Assembly (NCBI GenBank): GCA_019188255.1 | Contig: JAETXT010000010.1 | Coordinates: 3,534,001 to 3,598,000 of the forward strand | Reading direction: 5' to 3' | Source: Verticillium longisporum | Taxonomy: Eukaryota; Ascomycota; Sordariomycetes; Glomerellales; Plectosphaerellaceae | DNA: 64,000 bases | Shown here: positions 12,485-22,565 of the stretch, in pieces | How positions within the stretch are numbered: the stretch's first letter is position 1 | Layout of the letters: each line of letters starts with the position of its first letter | The notes under the pieces: model-generated | Told to the model about the DNA's origin: nothing | Databases searched by the model: none | What the model saw: only the letters and a program-made list of their open reading frames with translations | Made by a program: the position numbers and the translations under genes

Positions 12485-13099
12485 GGTTGGTGGTGAAGTG
12501 TGCCCCTGGGGCGGGGGGAAAGAGGGGGAAAAGAGAACAAGATGGTGTCGCAAAGAAAAGGCGCGGGGTGGGTGGTAGGTCGATGTAGAAGAGAAAGGAA
12601 TGAAGAAGCGAAGGACGGCGACTAGGCCAGCTTTGCGTGCTCGTTCTAGATGGCTTGGTTAGTTGTGGGATGGAGGAGGCCGGCCTTTCTTACCAGATGA
12701 GGTTGTGAGGATTGTTGTGGTTGCACATCAGCGGCAGGCGGTGATGCGGCAGTGGATGCGCCTGGCAACGGCTGTTTTTGTTTTCTTCGACGCGCCCCCC
12801 GCATTGGCTGCTTCGCGCGCGCTCACTAATAGACACCATTGGAAAGCGCCCCACCAGCAGTGAAGGACCCCTCCACTCCACACCGGCTGTGGAATCGACT
12901 TTCGCCATGTGCTTGTCTGAAGGCTGACCAACTGCACGCACCGAAACATTCCAAACTCATTGATACCCCCTCTGATACATATCCTCAAAGTCAATTGCAC
13001 AACTACCACTTCGTTTCAAGGCACACGTCTGCGTGCTGTAGTCTCTACCTCTCCCGCTGCCCTCCGTCCCTCCAGTCGAACAGTCTCCTCGTCTCCGAC
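12485..13099. promoter_or_regulatory. Divergent promoter between condensin subunit 1 and CDC7
   Basis: The only sequence between the two divergent start codons. It contains T/C-rich tracts on the CDC7 side (13030-13095), typical of fungal core promoters or leaders. No precise transcription-factor site is claimed. Both genes act in the S/M part of the cell cycle, so shared control is plausible but inferred. Confidence 0.5.
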
Positions 13100-14584
13100 A
13101 TGACGGCCGTCCGGCGACGCGCTGGCGATGCCTTTGAGATACACGAGGATGTGCCACGCACGGAAGACACAGAAATGATGGTCGAGTCCGAACTTCGCAC
13201 AGAGGAAGCGGTACCAGAAGAGGTTCCCGAAGAAGTGCCAGATGACAAATACGCCGACTCCGAATACCCAAGCGACGGCTCTTCTCTGACCTCAGAAGAA
13301 CCAGAGGTCGACTCAGGCGTGCAACAAGAGATGGACAGGCTGCAAGAAGTATTTCCAGGCTTTCGAAACCAGTACCGCCTGATTAAGCGCATTGGAGAGG
13401 GTAAGCTGCTTCCCTTGCCCCCCCCCTCCCCAATCTTGTGGACCTGGTTGACACCTTCCGGAGGCACATTTTCGACCGTCTACAAAGCCGAGGACTTGCT
13501 TTACGAAGAATATGACAATGATTGGGACGTGGACGGACACCACGACGACAGGGATCGCTACGGCAGGATGAAGGCGCGAGCAGGGCGCTTCGTTGCTGTC
13601 AAGAAGATCTACGTCACCTCGTCACCAGCACGCATCTTCAACGAACTCGAGCTGTTGTATGACCTGCGCAACTCTCCCTCAGTGTGCCCCCTGATCACCG
13701 CGTTTCGCTCTACCGACCAGGTCCTGGCCGTTCTGCCCTACTTCCGCCACGAGGATTTTCGCGACTACTTCCGCCAGATGACGATCTCCGATATAGTCGT
13801 CTACATGCGCTCACTTTTCATGGCCCTTACCTTTGTGCACGAGAAACGGATTCTGCATCGCGACATCAAGCCAACCAATTTTCTCTACGACCCTTCCTCT
13901 CGCCGTGGTGTCCTTGTCGACTTTGGCCTTGCCGAGCGCGAGGGTGTCGATGCGAAACCCTGCCTCTGCCACGAACAGTCCGGTGTCCGGCGCAATCGTC
14001 TGGTCAACAGTGTCGCGCACCTCAACGGCCCCCAGACGGGCTACCCCAAGAACGACACAAGACCCTCGCGCCGCGCCAATCGAGCAGGTACTCGTGGTTT
14101 CCGAGCCCCTGAGGTCCTGTTCAAGTGCACAGAGCAGACGACCAAGATTGATATCTGGAGCGCCGGTGTCATCCTACTCACGATCCTGAGCAAACGCTTT
14201 CCCTTCTTTAACAGCGCCGACGACGTGGAGGCCATGATTGAGATTGGCACCATGTTCGGCACCAAGAAGATGCGCGCCGCGGGCGCCCTGCACGGCTGCA
14301 TGTTCGAGACGAACATTCCCACCATTGGCCTCAGTGGCTTCTCGCTCGAAAAGCTCGTGCTGTGGTCTACGTGTCGGTCGCCCAACGATCGCGAGGGCGA
14401 CCCCAGAGGCCAACCACTCAACGAAGAAGAGAAGATGGCTGTCAGTTTCCTGGAGAGGTGCATGGACTTGGATCCGGCAAAGAGAATCAGTGCCAATGAT
14501 GCTCTGGACCACCCATTCTTGGCTGAGGGGCTTCCTTTGGTTCGCGAAGATGCTTATGATGAAATGGCTTTGGTGGAATCTTGA
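13100..14584 (+). CDS. CDC7: CDC7 (DDK) serine/threonine protein kinase
   Basis: Two exons, 13100-13400 and 13464-14584, give 473 residues. The intron (13401-13463, GTAAGC...GGAG) interrupts the glycine-rich loop, which reads RIGEG-TFSTVYKAED after splicing. Other kinase landmarks: VAVKK (Lys147), HRDIKPTNFLY (catalytic Asp234), DFGLAE (Asp253), and GTRGFRAPEVLFKC in the activation segment. The inserts between strands 1-3 and in the activation loop are the kinase insert regions typical of CDC7. The late FSLEKLVLWS and DLDPAKRISANDALDHPF motifs are also family-typical. Known role: with Dbf4 it phosphorylates the MCM helicase to fire replication origins. The ATG at 13100 follows a pyrimidine-rich leader and starts an acidic N-terminal tail. 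An upstream in-frame extension is not family-like. Confidence 0.95.
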   Translation: MTAVRRRAGDAFEIHEDVPRTEDTEMMVESELRTEEAVPEEVPEEVPDDKYADSEYPSDGSSLTSEEPEVDSGVQQEMDRLQEVFPGFRNQYRLIKRIGEGKLLPLPPPSPILWTWLTPSGGTFSTVYKAEDLLYEEYDNDWDVDGHHDDRDRYGRMKARAGRFVAVKKIYVTSSPARIFNELELLYDLRNSPSVCPLITAFRSTDQVLAVLPYFRHEDFRDYFRQMTISDIVVYMRSLFMALTFVHEKRILHRDIKPTNFLYDPSSRRGVLVDFGLAEREGVDAKPCLCHEQSGVRRNRLVNSVAHLNGPQTGYPKNDTRPSRRANRAGTRGFRAPEVLFKCTEQTTKIDIWSAGVILLTILSKRFPFFNSADDVEAMIEIGTMFGTKKMRAAGALHGCMFETNIPTIGLSGFSLEKLVLWSTCRSPNDREGDPRGQPLNEEEKMAVSFLERCMDLDPAKRISANDALDHPFLAEGLPLVREDAYDEMALVES

Positions 14585-15144
14585 TGGAGGAATGCATTTG
14601 AGACGATTTCGAATTTGTACAACAGAGGCACGGCGTCAAGGGCATTATTAGACAGCGTAAGTCGTCATACCGACGGCAGGCACAGAAGCGGCCATCAATG
14701 CATTAATCATGATCATGCCCCGTGTCCAAGCCAATACCAGAGCGTGACATGAACAGCGTGACGCTCGGAAAGCCGATTGAACTGGAAGAGGGCGGGGGCC
14801 GTTGCAGAAGATCAACCCTTTTTCATTCGGTTTAACTCCGTGGAAAAATTCATGTCCCCATTCATGCAATGCGCGAGAAGCCATCCCAGGCCCCGGTTTT
14901 TGTCCTTGAAAATTTCCATTTCCACAACCGGCTTCTGAAAAGTGACAATGACAGGAAAAGGGGGCGGTTGTTGCTGGTTACTTCAGTAGTCCGCCGACCC
15001 GATTGGGAGCTGGCTTGCGAAGACGCCGGCGTGCCGTTGCGTCTCGCGCTCCCACTACCCCGTGATATTGTTCGTCCGTGGTCCCCTTCTCTCCGCGCAA
15101 GCTTGTTTTACCTCCCACATCCGTTTTCCCTGGCTAATCGAAAT
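14585..15144. other. Convergent 3' flanks of CDC7 and RPL28
   Basis: About 560 bases between the stop codons of two converging genes. No gene, repeat or RNA was seen. Confidence 0.5.
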
Positions 15145-15715
15145 TTATGCGACGAGCTCGACGACACCGCCGGCCTCGGTGATCTTCTTCTCAGCCTGCG
15201 TCGTGTTAGCGTACTGCGGAGAGGCCTGTAATACGGAGCGACAGGGTTGGTACTGACCAGCTTGCTGACCCACCTGGCCTTGACGACGAGGGGGATCTCG
15301 GGGATGCGGCCCTTGCCGAGCAGCTTGGAGTAGCCGAAGGGCAGAAGGTCAATGACGGGGATGACGTCCTTCTTCTCGCCCTTGATGTAGGCGTCACGCT
15401 GCTCGACGGGAACGAGCGACCACAGCTTGTCGAGGTTGACGACGGGCTTCCAGAAGTGGCTGTGAGGGGGTTAGCGGGGTCGTCGTGGGAGGGGTTTCGT
15501 CTCGCTCGATCGATGTGCTTCGGGGTCGGGGGCCGTTGGTGGCTCAGGACAAATCTTCCGCGTCCGTTTCCCAGCTCTTGCGCAGAGTGATGGCCAAAAG
15601 CCCGTCCTTCTCTGATGTCTGCCTGCCTTGACCGATTTGTCCACCGCCCTTCCTCCAAAGCACACCGTTCGAGTCGAGATCGGGGTTCACGTACTTCTGC
15701 TGCTTGTGGAAGTAG

Positions 15716-15752
<37 letters not shown>

Positions 15753-16108
15753 TGTCAAGGTTGGTACGGTGGTGGTGCTGACCACCGGCCATACCACGAC
15801 CACCGGGATGCTTGCGGTGCTTGCCGACACGTCCGTGACCGGCGGACACGTGGCCGCGGCTGTGACATGAGTTAGTGATTGTTCATGGTGTTGTGTGTCT
15901 CTTCCTTCCTCGGAAGTGTCATCTCAGTCCCAGGTCTGGCGATCATAGTCGGCGCTCCCCAACCAAGCCTTGTTGATTGTGCGATGGCATTGTTGCGCTG
16001 CGCTTTTCTTCGTCGACCAGACCGGTTCCAATTCCGACGTCTCGAGTTTCAGGGAATTCGAGGGACAAAAACGTACTGCTTGCGGGTCTTCGAGAGGCGG
16101 GTAGGCAT
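15145..16108 (-). CDS. 60S ribosomal protein L28 (uL15, L27a family)
   Basis: Four exons: 16108-16077, 15859-15695, 15459-15258 and 15195-15145 (TAA). They join in phase to 149 residues, the usual fungal length. The N-terminus [20 protein letters not shown], the [19 protein letters not shown] block and the C-terminal [12 protein letters not shown] are characteristic of eukaryotic uL15. The 32-base first coding exon and the larger first intron (about 217 bases) are typical of fungal ribosomal-protein genes. Role: structural protein of the large cytosolic ribosomal subunit. The start at 16108 is fixed by the conserved MPTRL sequence. It diverges from CHL1, whose start is 456 bases away. Confidence 0.97.
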
Positions 16109-16564
16109 GGCGACGGTGTGTGGTGAGTCGCACTGCTGTGGTTAGTGAAGTCTCGTCGATGTTTTTCGTGGTCGCTGCGAAGATTTCAGAACCTGAGGGC
16201 AGAGGCGGGCGTGGGCAATCGGCTGGGTGGGGCGCTAACTGTCTTGGGCGATTTGGTAGAAAGGGCAGGCAGCCCTAAGTAATCGCAAGCTTGGGTCACC
16301 TGATTTTATTTTCAGGACAATGCTGGGCGTTGATGTATGACTCAGCAGGCCCCCCTTCTTCGGCAGGACATTGGTCTGGCGGCTGCTCCACCGAAGCTTC
16401 ACCGTCGACTCCAGGGAGGCGAGGTCTGCCAGGCCTGACTTTGGCACAGCGAGTGGCAGTGCTGTGGAGGCGATACGCCAAGTGTCAACTCCAAGTCGGA
16501 CCAAGCTCAGGTACAAAGAGGTGACTCGTTATTCGATCCATGCAGTCACTCCCCGGATGGCACC
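16109..16564. promoter_or_regulatory. Divergent promoter between RPL28 and CHL1
   Basis: 456 bases between divergent starts. Out-of-frame ATGs at 16540 and 16557 lie just before the CHL1 start, and the latter opens a short frame overlapping the CHL1 beginning. If they are in the transcript they could dampen CHL1 translation. No specific factor site is claimed. Confidence 0.45.
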
Positions 16565-19284
16565 ATGGGACCCCCCGACGAGGTCATCGACTTCCACCAC
16601 CCATACACTCCGTACGACGTACAAACACAGTTTATGACAGAAGCCTACAAGGTGCTTCAGACCGGAAACGGGCAGATTGGAATCCTTGAGAGCCCCACTG
16701 GCACGGTAGGTCAGTCTCGGTGAACAGTATACAAGGCGCTCATTATCGCAGGGCAAGTCTCTCTCCCTCATATGTGCTGCGCTCACCTGGCTACGAAATC
16801 ACAAATCGCACGAGAACGAGCTGTCTCTCGGCTCTGCAGGTGTTGACCTCGAGGATGAGCCTGATTGGATCATTGAACAAACCCTCCAACGAAAAAGAGA
16901 TGATATCTCCAAGAAGTGGAAGCAGCGTGAACAGCGCCTGGAGCAAATCCGTCTCAAGGAGAAAGCTCGCGCGGCACGCAGCGCCAAGCGGCGCCGCTTT
17001 GATGACGGCAACCAGAAGAAAGTGCTCAAGAATCCTGAAGATGAAGAAGCAGAATGGTTGCTGGATGATGCAGACGAACCTACCTCGCAGAGCGACGCTC
17101 TGTCGGGCCTCGGCAAAGAGACACTGGAAATTCTATCTCGATACGGCCTTGGAGGGCTGAAGCGTGACAAAGAAGACGAGGAGATCCTCGAGGATGGCGT
17201 AAAGGTGTGCTTGCACTGTCTCAATTGGAATGACATGAGGGCTGCTGGTAACGTTATTAGATATTTTACACATCAAGAACGCATTCGCAGCTCTCGCAAT
17301 TCGTTGCCGAACTCCGTCGACCGTCCTTCCCGTCGTCTATGCCATCGTCACTCGTGTCGGGTGAACATGGAGCGGCTGGTCAAGCTACCCAAGAACCAGT
17401 CAAGCATCTCCCACTGTCATCGCGGCAAAAATTATGCATCAATCCAGCTGTCTCGCGCCTCAAGACGCAGTCGGCCATCAACGACCGATGTGCTGAGCTG
17501 CAGCAACCAAAATCAAAAAACAAGTGCCCGTATGTGCCGAAAGAGGAAAACTTGAATAAGACACATCAGTTCCGGGACACAGCCCACGCAACCCTACCCG
17601 ACATTGAAGACCTGTTTCATCTTGGCAAGTCTCTAGAAGTGTGCCCTTACTACGCCTCACGCACAGCGATCGCTGGCACAGAGATCATCACACTGCCGTA
17701 CCCTTTACTTCTGCAAAAGACCGCACGTGATGCTTTAGGCATTAAGCTTGAAGGCAATATTGTCATTGTCGATGAAGCTCATAACATCATGGATGCCGTC
17801 GCCAATGTGTATGCATCTGAAATTCGACTAGGCGAGCTGAAGAGGGCACGGCAGATGCTTGGCGTCTACGTCAAGAGGTTTGGGAAGAAGCTCAAGGGCG
17901 AAAATCGCGTTATGGTCGGCCAGGTAGGTCGTGTAGTGGATGGATTGAGTGGTTGGATGAGTGGCGCCCTTCAACTCAAGGTATGTTCACCATGCCATGC
18001 TGACCGCACGCTTGCTAAAAGCTACAGCCCGAACAAGGCATTGTTGACGCCAAAGAACTCCTGCGCTCAAAAGGCATCGACCAAATCAACCTCTTCAAAC
18101 TCATTCAGTACATCCAAACCTCCAAGCTCGCCTACAAGATCGAGAGCTACGTGGCGTATGTCGAAGAGGATGACTCGAACAAAGCCGCCCCTCGATCGTC
18201 CACGCCTGTTCTTCATACATTTGTGTCATTCCTCGTTTCCCTCACAAATCTCAGCTCCGAAGGCCGCATCTTTTACCAAAAGCTGCCAGGTGCAGCCCCG
18301 GATATCCAGCTCTCCTACCTTCTCTTATCACCGACGCACGCCTTCTCCTCGATCGCCACCAGTGCGCGCGCTGTCATCCTCGCTGGCGGCACCATGTCAC
18401 CGTTCGACGACTATCGCGCCCATCTTTTCCCGTACCTGCCCGAGCCAAAGCTCACGACCCTCAGCTGCGGCCACGTCATTCCGCCATCAAACCTCTGCGT
18501 CCGAACGCTGGCTGCTTCGCGAGCCGGCGACCCAAACTCGACGTTTGAGTTCAGCTTTCAACGCCGCAGTGATAAGGCGATGGTCAACCAGCTGGGCCTC
18601 GCCATTCTCAACATGTGTGCTGTCGTGCCAGACGGCATTGTCGTATTCTTTCCCAGCTATGGATACCTGGACGAGGTCGTTGCTGCATGGGAGACGACTG
18701 CCGCCGGCGAATCAACGCCCATCTGGACCCGTATGCAGCAGCGTAAGGCCGTTTTCAAGGAATCCAAGGGGGCCTCCAGCGAGGAAGTGCTTGCATTGTA
18801 CAGCGAGGCCATCTTAGGCGACGGCACCAGTGATGCACCGAAGCCACGCGGGGCCCTGCTTTTGAGTGTCGTCGGCGGCAAGATGAGTGAAGGCATCAAC
18901 TTCTCCGACCGTCTCGGCCGCGCTGTCATGGTTGTTGGCCTGCCGTACCCGAACATGCACTCGCCGGAATGGAAGGCAAAGACGGAATATGTCGAGATGA
19001 CAGTGTTGAAGCGGGCACTAGAAGCGGAGCCAGGGGTGGACCGAGCAAAGGCACAGGCGGCGGCGAAGCAGGCTGCGAGGGACTTTTACGAGAACGCATG
19101 CATGAGGGCCGTCAATCAGAGCATTGGCCGAGCTATCCGTCACCGCGGAGATTATGCTGCCATTATATTGTGTGACCGCCGTTACGGCACAGAGAGGATC
19201 AAGGGCAAGCTTCCTGGCTGGATCCAAGGGGGATCCAAGGAGATGGGCAAGAGAGTGGGTTGCCGCAGCTTATGGGTGCTTTGA
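16565..19284 (+). CDS. CHL1: ATP-dependent DNA helicase CHL1 (DDX11 family, Fe-S type), C-terminal tail frameshifted
   Basis: Exons 16565-16705, 16752-17204, 17261-17980 and 18028-19284 join in phase to 856 residues. Motif I is split by intron 1 (ESPTGT-GKSLSL). [14 protein letters not shown] is motif Ia. The four cysteines expected for the XPD-like Fe-S cluster appear as LCINP, RCAEL, KCPYVP and VCPYYA. The DEAH box is VDEAHN. Motifs V-VI include [10 protein letters not shown] and [14 protein letters not shown]. Known role: superfamily 2 helicase that supports sister-chromatid cohesion and fork progression. After KLPGWIQGG the frame gives a non-family tail ending at TGA 19282-19284. The family-typical tail ([15 protein letters not shown]) is present in the -1 frame and would end at TAG 19314-19316. 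A G5 run at 19228-19232 is the likely site of a missing base. Confidence 0.93.
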
Positions 19285-20693
19285 GCGGCTTCTTCAGGGG
19301 TAAGCGAGGTACTTAGCACCCAGTTGACAGCTGCTGGATGTTCGTCTTCGGGTTTGATATTGCTCAATGACGCCAGAAGGCGTCTGTTGATCCTGTTCGT
19401 GGTTTCTATCGAGAGCTCCCTTGAAGAAGTGAAAGCATAGGCAAAGTTTTATGTGTTCCTGGATTGATGTGCCCCTTGACTTGATCAGATATCCAAACCT
19501 GCCATAGTCCAATGCGTTTTTCTGAAGTTGGTTCTTGTTGTGAATTCACTCTAAAGCGAGTGGTCGAGCGGACCGTGCCGAGGAACATGCAGCTCCTGCC
19601 ATGGCTGCAGCTGTTGTTCTCGACGCAGCTGTAAACAAATCTGGTTGCCTGGGATGATCTCGCGCAGCCCAAAGCAACCATTCACCGCGCTCTTTCCTTC
19701 GATACCAGCATCTCCTGACAATATAATGAATTCTTGCAATTTCCTTTTCCAACATTTATTGTCCCGTTGGCCTGATGGTTAGGTGCCCGGATTTGCCTCC
19801 TGCCAGGTAAGCCGCCAGTCGTACTGATCTTGGGACGCTTTGAAGGGGGGCTGGGGTTCGTCTCCCGGTCTACCTACCCGGTCAACACTTTTTTTTCTTT
19901 TTTGCACCTAGTCTACAGGGTTGTCCCAAGTGACTGGTGCACTGGGAATATTTGCAAGTTTTGCCCAAAGCATGGATCGTGTGTTTTGGGCTCCCTGTTG
20001 TGTGAGATGCTGTTCTGGGCTGTTGCGATGCTCTCTCCAATTCAGGAAATGCAGTACCTTGAGCCGGTACGTCTTTACGACAAGCCACAAAACTAGGATA
20101 TCAAGTCCACCTGAGAGTGACCTGCCGACCAGCCAAAGAGGCCTATACTCTCAGGCTTATAAGAAGAACATGGTGTCAATGCGTGCGTGGATCCCCCCCC
20201 TATACTGGCTTCGACTATGTTGGTGATTGACAAGTTGAGGTAGGCGCCTCGCCTTGTGCGCCTTAGGTTGCTATTAGCCTCATCGGCAGATAACTGCACG
20301 CCAACTTGAAACCACTTTTGCGAGAACTTTCACAAACGAAAGATACGGTTTGAAGCATTCTTGACGTAAAACTTGCTAATTATCTTAGGTGAGCTTTGCG
20401 GTCAGCCTGGTGATCCGGGTTGGGACAACTGATACAGGTGCGATACGCGTGCTCAAGGTTAAATAATAAGCCAATGGAAACAAGAATAACGCATGCACAC
20501 ATGTCTGCTGCAGAAAAGTTGGTCTACTTATATGTGGCGAGGGCATCATTCAGTGAGTGTTTGGGAGTATATTACCTAAAAGACAACACAGTGTCATGAT
20601 CCTTGCGCACATGAAGCTAAACACAGTGCTGTCATTATGCGACATTCGTACATATGAACAACCCCTCACGGCACGGAAACCCAGACTTCCCAT
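19285..20693. other. Convergent intergenic region between CHL1 and the prolyl hydroxylase
   Basis: About 1.4 kb. The first 30 bases hold the alternative CHL1 tail. Around 19766-19890 there are isolated matches to pol III A- and B-boxes that do not fold into a tRNA (listed among the rejected items). The remainder, which is relatively AT-rich, holds nothing I can identify. Confidence 0.5.
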
Positions 20694-21684
20694 TCACGCA
20701 AAATTGTCAATCTTTGTCCAGAGGTTCATACCGAGCTTCGAGCCCTTCTCAATCGGCAGACCGGCGTGCAAAACCCGGTCGTCCCCAACCATTTCGCCAT
20801 CCGCACCCTTGACCAGGTTGGTCCAGAAGACGGCGTTGCTGTTGACTGTCAGTTCTCGTCCATCAGCCAAGCATGCCAAGATTGAACTCACCCCTCAATC
20901 GGCCTGAATGTCACGCCCTCCTCCCTCGCCTGGTCGCACTCGACAACGCCACACCAGCCGTCACCCTCGGGCGCCGCCAGCTTCGGGAACTTGGTGCCTC
21001 CGCCGGCAATGTCCTCGCTGACGGAAACATACGCAAAGAAGCTGCTGACGCGGTTGCCGCCGCGCTCAACCGACGCGTGGCCGTTCTCCTTCGTGTTCTC
21101 CGCGGGGAACCAGTCGTGGTGGAAGTGGTACTGCTCGCCGACAGCGTAGCGAACGAGCTGGATGGGCTCCTGGTGGTTCGGCGGCAGGTCGAAGCTCTGG
21201 AAGCGTCGGGCGCGCTCGGAGATGCAGCTCGTGACGGGGTCGACGCCGACGGTTGTCGAGGACGAGGTTCGGTGGGTGGAGACGACGTCGCCCTCGGCAC
21301 CGGCGACGTTGGGGCGAGCGAATGTGCCGTTGCTGGAAGTTGTGAGAGGGCTGTTCCCCGGCGAACATGCAGCAGCAAAACTTACGTGATTCTCTGGAGG
21401 TGCTGTCGCTCAAAGGGCGTGACAAAGTTGGTGATGTAAATTACGAGCGGGCTCTGCGAAAAGATTGAGATTTCGTAGTTTGAGGTGTCGCATACGTAGT
21501 TCGCGAGAGGATCCTCCTCTTGGGCCTCGACGGCTTCTTCGCTGACCGCGTCGGCAATGTTGGCCTGCGCAGCATCGTCGGCGACGACAACCGTCACAGC
21601 CTCGGCCTGTTCAGGAGTCTCATCGCCATGGCTGAGAGCTGTGCCAGCAAGAGCGAAGAGCGCTCCGACAACTGAGGAACGCAT
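20694..21684 (-). CDS. Prolyl 4-hydroxylase alpha-subunit-like 2-oxoglutarate/Fe(II) oxygenase, ER/secreted
   Basis: Exons 21684-21386, 21332-20892 and 20838-20694 (TGA) join in phase to 294 residues. A signal peptide is visible (MRSSVVGALFALAGTALSHG), then an acidic linker, then the P4Hc domain from about residue 75. The iron ligands are present as YHFHHDW (His171, Asp173) and VLHAG (His271). Lys281 in EKGSKLG would bind 2-oxoglutarate, and GNAVFW spans the last splice junction. Reaction by family: hydroxylation of prolyl residues using oxygen and 2-oxoglutarate. The fungal substrate is unknown. Donors are GTAAGT and GTGAGT. The start at 21684 is chosen because the signal peptide begins there; longer frames upstream are non-conserved. 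It diverges from a PDI-like gene, whose start is 880 bases away. Confidence 0.9.
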
Positions 21685-22565
21685 GCTGAAGAATCTGCCC
21701 ACGGGTTCAAGCTTTGATGACAGTCGAGCCTTGATTTCGGATTGAATGTGGTTAACTTTAGAATCGCTTTCCCTTTCGATTTGTCGACAGCAATGGGTGA
21801 GAATGTCGAGCTCGCCTCGCAACGGGATGTCGACCTCAAAAGAAAATGGCACCAGGCCACTTGGCCGCCTTGTCCGCTTAGCTTCTCCAATTTCTGTTGC
21901 CCACCCAAACAAGCAATCATCCGCGCTCATCCGGAAAAGGCCATTCGGAAGTCTCCTCCGCACCATGGTCTGGCCCAGCGAAATGGAGAATCCCTGGGCT
22001 AATCGGAGACCAAGCCCAAGTCACATCGGCCCCTGAACCACCTCTGCGGGGAAACGGGTCAGGGGTCGCATGAATGGGGTCCAGCAGGGGTCGGGGGTAA
22101 AGTGACGCGTTGTCCCCAACCCGGACAATTTTCCTCTCGTCTTCAGACATCCCCCTACCTCCTTGACAGGTTCTCACTGACGCTGCGGTTCGATCTGGTT
22201 GAGGCGGCCTGCCAAGACCCCCAAAAAGGCTGAAGACATTCGAGACAGCCCTTGCGGCGCACCTACCCGCGGATCTGCACCCCCGAGAAGCCGCTTTGGT
22301 ACTGTAGTCGGAGTTGGGGGTGCCGAGGCGGAGGGGAAAGCTCTTGTGGGGTGTTGCCATATTACGGTTACAATACTTGGGAGCTCTCTCGCGCGCGGCG
22401 TTTGTCTCTTGAAAAGGAAAAGGACACATGTGAGGGTGACGGGCTTTCTCCTGTTTGCTTCCTGTCACAACACGATCATCCTCGGCCGAGAACGACAAAG
22501 GAGTGTACCACGACAACGGTCGCCATCTATTGAAACGAAGACATCGGACCCATTGGATCGTGGCC
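21685..22565. promoter_or_regulatory. Divergent promoter between prolyl hydroxylase and PDI-like gene
   Basis: About 880 bases between the divergent starts of two ER-directed proteins. It must contain both promoters. I saw no motif strong enough to name, and no other gene. Confidence 0.45.

Noticed and set aside
12839..13099. In-frame N-terminal extension of CDC7
   Set aside because: The added residues are not kinase-like, and the sequence is the C/T-rich leader between two divergent genes. ATG 13100 fits better.
19766..19890. Possible tRNA (A-box-like TGGCCTGATGG and B-box-like GGTTCGTCTCC)
   Set aside because: The T-loop lacks the invariant A after TTCG, the T-arm loop has eight bases, and no acceptor stem pairs around both boxes. 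At best it is a decayed tRNA.
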